A stretch of 64,000 nucleotides of DNA, from contig MNCI01017725.1 in assembly GCA_015680685.1 (NCBI GenBank), positions 186,391-250,390 of the forward strand, written 5' to 3'. Within the stretch, counting starts at the first letter, position 1. Each line of letters begins with the position of its first letter. This document shows positions 59,419-64,000 of the stretch, one piece after another. The position numbers and the translations under genes are program-made. The notes under the pieces were generated by a model that saw only the letters and a list, made by a program, of their open reading frames with translations, did not search any database and was not told where the DNA came from. The DNA comes from Gnetum montanum (Eukaryota; Streptophyta; Gnetopsida; Gnetales; Gnetaceae).

Positions 59419-59800
59419 ATACTATCGAACACTTAGGAATTTTTCACATTTGGTCCATAATGCCCAAGGAGTTTTTGTAATTTTCAAAGCCCAAAACCTT
59501 CCTAAGCCTATAACTCTCACACTGTTTATCCAAATCATCCCATTTTTTGATCCTGCAATTACCAGAGGTAAGCTCTTAGTCATGGGGGTAGCAAACCCTA
59601 AGGTTTTGATGATAATTTTTTTGAATTTTTTTCTTAACTCCCCTAAAGGGTTAAGTGATAAATGCTATTAAATCATTAATTTTTGAGAATTTAACCCTTC
59701 CAACAACTTCAATAAACCAAAGATTAAATTAATAATTAACTACTTAATCTATCTAGCCATAATCACACCTTTGCCAAATGTAACCCCCTCATGAGACAAG

Positions 59801-59860
59801 GTATTCAAGTCATTCTAAGTTACATAATAATTACTAATTTTTTGATATGTGTGATTAAAG
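59801..59860 (+). other. P2 putative 60-nt intron ending at the ORF3 ATG
   Basis: GAGACAAG|GTATTCAAG at the start and GTGATTAAAG|ATGGCACC at the end, exactly 60 bases. The acceptor AG is kept; the preceding base differs from the CAG of P1 and M2. Confidence 0.45.
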
Positions 59861-60971
59861 ATGGCACCAACACCAAAGAGACTACACGAGGAGAGACCAT
59901 CACAACCATGGGAGAAGCAACCTAGAGGAGAAAGAGGCTAAGAAGAACATGGTCAAGAATAGGATGAGGCACACCCATGCAATAGGACCTCTCAAAGACA
60001 AGGCCGAGGTGGAATCTGTCCAACAAGTTCCCGAAGAGGCAACCACATTTGAACATTCATAGTGAGGCAAAGTGCCAGGCCATGTACCCAAACTAGAAGT
60101 CACACTCACGTAGGCCTATCTCAACATAATTGGAAACTGTGAGGTCCAACACTTAGTTCTTCAAGAATTGAATTTCAGACCATTCCTTGAATGAGCTCCA
60201 GAAGATGTCAAAACTCAACTGCAAACCTCTCCCATGTGACCAATCATCACTTCTAGTGGGGAGTGGTACATGGAAGAAACTTATCTCTTCTGGAATAACA
60301 GAAAAGTAGGATCTGCTGTGAAAATCAAGGACATCCAAGTTTCCTAATCAATGAAGGGCATTACATAGGTCCTTGGACTACTAGACACAAGAACATAGTT
60401 GGTAGAGTTTTCAACACAAGATAATCCCGAAGTAAAGAATAAGTGGATGCAACAGTTTTATGGGATTAACTGTAAGGAGTTTAACACTCTTGCACTGGTG
60501 AAGCAAGTCTATTTTAAGATAGTAGCCTACCACCTCAACCCAATGATGAGGCCTAGTTAGGTGACAGCCTTCTCCACTAGAGCATGCATCGCTTTAAGTG
60601 CTAAATTTCCAACAAATCTTCCAGAAGTAATCTATCTAGAGATAGAAAAGTAGTTCAAGGAAAATGAACGTGGAAGAAAGACCTTGCCCTCTCCCTACTT
60701 AATTAGAAAACTATGCAAAAGGGTAGGGATAAGATGCCTACCATGATAATAGAAGAGCAACAACATCCACTTCCACCACCTACTCATGAGTAGACATTAG
60801 AGGCCCATAGTGTGGTTGAATGCATGTGGAAAATATAAGAGTAGCTCTTGTAACAACAAGAGCAGCAGGTAGGAATTAGTGGTGGAGATCCATCTATGTA
60901 TAAATCAGCCATGAGTCACCTCAAAGAAGTGGCTTGTACAATTAGCCAAATGGAGGGAGGTGGATCACTGC
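59861..60971 (+). pseudogene. P2 ORF3, N-terminal half
   Basis: ATG at 59861 directly after the intron-like segment. Fragments align with P1 and M3 ORF3: FLEEFNFRPFLE-like sequence (60160-60200), TSSGEWYMEETYLFWNNRK (about 60250-60305), KNKWMQQFYGINCKEF and YFKIVAYHLNPMMRP (60510-60550), then a Gln/Pro-rich linker. M4 interrupts it at 60971 after MSHLKEVACTISQMEGGGS. Confidence 0.65.
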
Positions 60972-61827
60972 TGATGAGTGGCGAGGTAGCCCTACACTCA
61001 ACCATACGAATACGAGCGTTTCATGCACGATCTAGTCGAACTACGTAGACGGACTAGTTGTGGTATCTAGACGGTTACTCGTAGATCGCAGTTTGCTATC
61101 TTCCCACTTGGACTAGTATTAGCTTTGTCACGTGTGGTTTGGTCTAGAGTGAGGTGTATGATGTGTTCCTACACTAATTCTACTCTTGGGGATGATGGGA
61201 AATAATATCATCTAAACTAGGAGAGAGTGTTTGAGAGAGAATCTAAACTAGCCTAAGTGCAATGAGGATTCATTCCTTAATCATCCATATACATCTTGGA
61301 CCTCGTGCACAACTACCACTAGGATTACCAAGTGCATGACCTAGGTACGCTACTGGGTTACCAAGTAGTCACACTTAAATGCTCATGATTAAGTCGTACT
61401 TATTCCGTGTTACTAGGAGATAAGGGTAGAGAGATATTAACTAAGAAGGAATAAATAACAATAACAATTAAATAATTAAGGTAAGTGGATGCTGCAAGGA
61501 TGAAGCAATCTTGATCTTTATTGCCAATCATGTGCATGTCCAAGTACATCACACTCGAATAAGGATGCCATACAATTACAATCATCACATTGTGGGCATG
61601 CATTGGGAGAGAAGGGTTGAGAGGAAAAACTGACAAAAAGTCCCTACCTTAGTACTAAAAAACTAAAAATCTTAAACTTAAAAACTACCTACCAAATTTT
61701 CCTACCTCTTATTTATAGATGAGGAGACAGGTTATGATATCATGTACGTGATATCACGTCTAGGCTATGATATTGCGTACGTGATATCATGGGTGCGATA
61801 TCGCAGCCAACAATTCATGACTCATCA
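60972..61827 (-). repeat. M4 3' LTR with palindromic U3
   Basis: Starts TGATGAGTGG, ends ACTCATCA. U3 palindromes: ATGATATCAT (61734-61743), ACGTGATATCACGT (61746-61759, perfect 14 bp) and TGCGATATCGCA (61794-61805). A TATA-like CTATAAAT lies on the element strand near 61715. It is closest to the M3 LTR. Confidence 0.83.
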
Positions 61828-62049
61828 TACCCCCACAACTGAATGAAAACTCATCCTTGAGTTAAAGTGAGAACAAACTCCATTGATTACACAATGGATA
61901 GGTATGGGATTATTGACTGGCTAGAATGGATTCATGTCGGAGTGTGGAATCAGAACAAAATTGAAACACAACATGAAGAACGCAAAAGAAAATCCTCTAA
62001 CTACAAGATTGGGTGGAACTCATGTAGTTCCTGGTGGCAGTGGCTCCTC

Positions 62050-62575
62050 CATGGGTGTCTTTCCCTTGTCTTGCACTCCAGGTCTTGGGATTTGATGGCA
62101 TTGAAGTATGGCCTAGTGTTTCTCCTCTTGTAAGGCCTTGAGTGCCTTGGCGTGCGCATAAGTTTGCACTTGTGCCATAAAGACATCCCAATCAACCTTC
62201 TCTTTTTCTTCCACCACCCTTTTGTTCTCTTTCAACAGTTTATTATGTTTCTCAATTCTAAAAGTGTCTATCTGGTTCTAAGAAATCTTTGGCCCTGTAT
62301 TTGGAAGGTTTAATACTTTTGAAATGGCCTGAATAGAGAAATCAATAGTCACACCACAAATGTTAACCATGGTGCCTTCTTCTTTGTTGTGCCAAATTTG
62401 GTACATTTCCCCTAAGTACTAGGCACCACTTTTAGAGAGGGTAAGCCACAATGGGGACCCTTTGAGGTGATCCCTAACAGCCTCCAGAGCAAATTCTGTG
62501 AAAGGTCCAAAGTTTAATTCCATGATCACTATAGTAAATATGGACTTTTCATGGATGGCCTGAACACAATCCTAG
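62050..62575 (-). pseudogene. M4 ORF3 with two large deletions
   Basis: The N-terminal part MELNFGPFTEFALEAVRDHL and VNICGVTIDFSIQAISKVLN is followed directly by coiled-coil sequence RIEKHNKLLKENKRVVEEKE and TYAHAKALKALQEE, then by the C-terminal THGGATAT. Compared with M3, the domain core and most of the coiled coil are missing. Confidence 0.7.
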
Positions 62576-64000
62576 GGCAACATGAGATGTCGTCCTTGTT
62601 TAGACGTTGCACATTTATCCTTAATTTCCTTAATGTCCTTCGGGTGATGATGAATTTCAAATAAATTTATGTGCTATTCAGTGTGTGCCCCTCCCCCACG
62701 ACTAGGCTGAACACTCTGGGTTCAAGTAGGTTCAAACGGAATGAAAATTGGAGTACCAACAAGCAAGTTATGGATATGAAAGCAAGGGGCACGCAATCGC
62801 GAGTCATAGAGAGGAATTTGAAAAACTTCCCCTGCGTGAACAATTGCAAATGATGTTGATTAGCATGGGGGGTCACGTATATATATTTTATATATATTTT
62901 TTGGATGTGATATCGATGTTAGGGCACTTTATAGAGTGTAGCAAATTTTTAATACTTTTATGAAATTAACAATGTAAACTAAGGACATCTAGACGAGTGT
63001 TAAAGGGTTCCAGGGTAATTCAGCTAGTTCTGAAGGCACAAAAATTATGATGGTCTGGAATTTATCAATAAGGACCTCAGATGGTAAGGGGGAGAAAAAG
63101 GCTATGTGATGGTTCATAGGAACGTTTGAATCGGAGGGATAGTAACAAGGGAAAGAATATCGTTGACAATACACTGAGGGTAATAGATGGTGTGTGGAAG
63201 ATGTGTTATGAGTGCAAATTACAAAAAATTATGTAAGTGGGTCCTCCCCAAAGTAGGTTCCAACCTCTAATGCCCTTGTGTAACCACACCTTAAAATGTA
63301 TGTAGGCACTAGAAGGGTTAAATGGAATCTACACAGGTTCCACAAAACACACACATGTAAGTATCAACAGAAGGAGGTAAGAATTCTACGCTATACGACA
63401 CACGAGCTACAATTACATGAACAACGAGATGAGATGGACTATAGAGGGGATTGTAGAGATTGGGACATGAGATAACTGACCCAGGGCACAATGAATCCTA
63501 TGTGTAAAGCATGATTAATGTGTCATTAACCCATTGTTCCAAGATCAGGACCAAGTCCATTCCTCTAATTAGTGACACCGCATTGTTTCATCCCATGATG
63601 AGTGACTATGAGAGTACCAGAACAACAAGGCGTATGATTACTTGGCATTTTTTTCAAGGGAGGAGTGATTTTTGCTTTGTGGTACTTTCTTTGTTTTTTT
63701 TTTCTTTTTTTTTCGATTGCTAAATCTAGAGAAGCTGCCAACCTTTAGGCATGGGTGCATGTCTTTCTAATGGGACCCCCTAGAATAGCATTGGATTTTT
63801 GAGTGCCTTTTGATTACTCTTACTTCCATTTTGTGTTAGATCTACAAGGATCTTAGTACAACCACATTGTGTGATAACTCTCACAGACGTCACCAAAGAG
63901 AATCTACAAGTCCCCTTGATGTCACATCCTAATCATTCCCTCTTGATCCATCCTTCTTCATTCTGGGTACAATGAACACAAAATTAATTTTAAGTTTTAA
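62576..64000 (-). other. M4 spacer with internal module and hairpin
   Basis: PPT-like CCCCTCCCCCACGACTAGG (about 62687-62705), TATATATATTTTATATATAT (62879-62898) beside GTGATATCGATG (about 62909-62920), the hairpin (63228-63284) and a CATGGGTGCATGTCTTTC block (63750-63767). It matches the M3 spacer in order. No gene seen to the window end. Confidence 0.6.
63228..63284 (-). ncRNA. M4 copy of the conserved hairpin, decayed
   Basis: ATTATGTAAG (63228-63237) faces CTTGTGTAAC (63275-63284), loop 37 nt with TGGGTCCTCCCCAAAGTAGG. Several stem pairs are lost on the element strand, consistent with C-to-T decay. Confidence 0.5.

Larger units (their letters stand above)
58461..59800 (+). other. P2 spacer between integrase and ORF3
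   Basis: Non-coding. Contains the CACTAGTTATGGGACTAGAAA/GACATGCACCCATGCC block (58590-58630), a (CT)n run (58653-58662), the hairpin (59048-59104), the internal promoter-like module (59356-59418) and a PPT-like AGTCATGGGGGTA (59578-59590). The stretch 59600-59800 leads to the intron-like segment. Confidence 0.62.
42413..60971 (+). mobile_element. P2: Athila-like Ty3/gypsy element, plus strand, interrupted by M3 and M4
   Basis: 5' LTR 42413-43339, PBS, gag start (to 43878), M3 insertion, rest of gag (52530-54640, partly mis-scaffolded), protease (54890-55300), RT-RNase H (55500-57080), integrase (57230-58460), spacer with hairpin and internal promoter-like module, ORF3 (59861-60971), then M4. 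It inserted into the 5' LTR of M2. Its right end lies outside the window. Confidence 0.85.
60972..64000 (-). mobile_element. M4: gypsy-like element inserted in P2 ORF3, runs off the window
   Basis: 3' LTR 60972-61827 with TG...CA ends, PPT complement TACCCCCACAACTG at 61828, a collapsed ORF3 (62050-62575), internal module, hairpin and spacer up to the window edge. Gag, pol and the 5' LTR would lie beyond 64000. The left target bases are ACTGC (60967-60971). Confidence 0.82.

Noticed and set aside
1-64000. tRNA, rRNA genes or CRISPR arrays
   Set aside because: None seen. Short phased repeats are retroelement or simple-repeat derived, and the genome is a plant nuclear one.

Overview
The window is nuclear DNA of a seed plant: one spliced plant receptor-like kinase gene, then about 57 kb of old, nested Ty3/gypsy retrotransposons. 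The heavy decay, long spacers and deep nesting suggest a very large genome; a gymnosperm is plausible but is not proved by anything seen here.

Positions 76-4671 (minus strand) hold an LRR receptor-like pseudokinase gene whose eight coding exons join with consistent phases into a protein of about 781 residues. Positions 4672-7080 are its 5' flank and intergenic DNA. The rest is a pile of related LTR elements of an Athila-like gypsy lineage (RT motif FMDDFS, PBS matching tRNA-Asp, and an extra ORF between integrase and the 3' LTR, here called ORF3). I name them by strand. P1 (plus, from 7081) carries three insertions: M1 (minus, 9177-19471, TSD TTGTG) in gag; X1 (24056-27443, TSD CATAC) in integrase, a 3.4-kb LTR-type insertion with pieces of a GDSL lipase gene and a receptor kinase gene; and M2 (minus, from 32566) in ORF3. 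M2's 5' LTR is cut at 42413 by P2 (plus). P2 carries M3 (minus, from 43879) in gag and M4 (minus, from 60972) in ORF3. Every coding region of these elements is broken by stops or frameshifts, but M3 ORF3 keeps a 242-codon open segment.

The most interesting signal is in the non-coding part of these elements. Between pol (or gag) and ORF3 lies a conserved module of about 2 kb. It has a hairpin with a 10-bp stem and 37-38-nt loop, a TATA box beside palindromes, a copy of the polypurine-tract motif, and in several copies a 60-nt putative intron ending exactly at the ORF3 ATG. The palindromes match those in the U3 of the same lineage's LTRs: GATATC type in the M elements, GTCGA/GGCC type in P2. 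This looks like a second, internal LTR-like promoter that has co-evolved with the LTR. The parts are also split between elements: M1 and M3 keep gag and ORF3 but have no RT or integrase, while M2 keeps pol but has lost ORF3.

Three single N characters (21143, 52529, 52946) mark joins. The piece between the last two is inverted relative to its surroundings and duplicates 211 bp, which is probably a scaffolding error.
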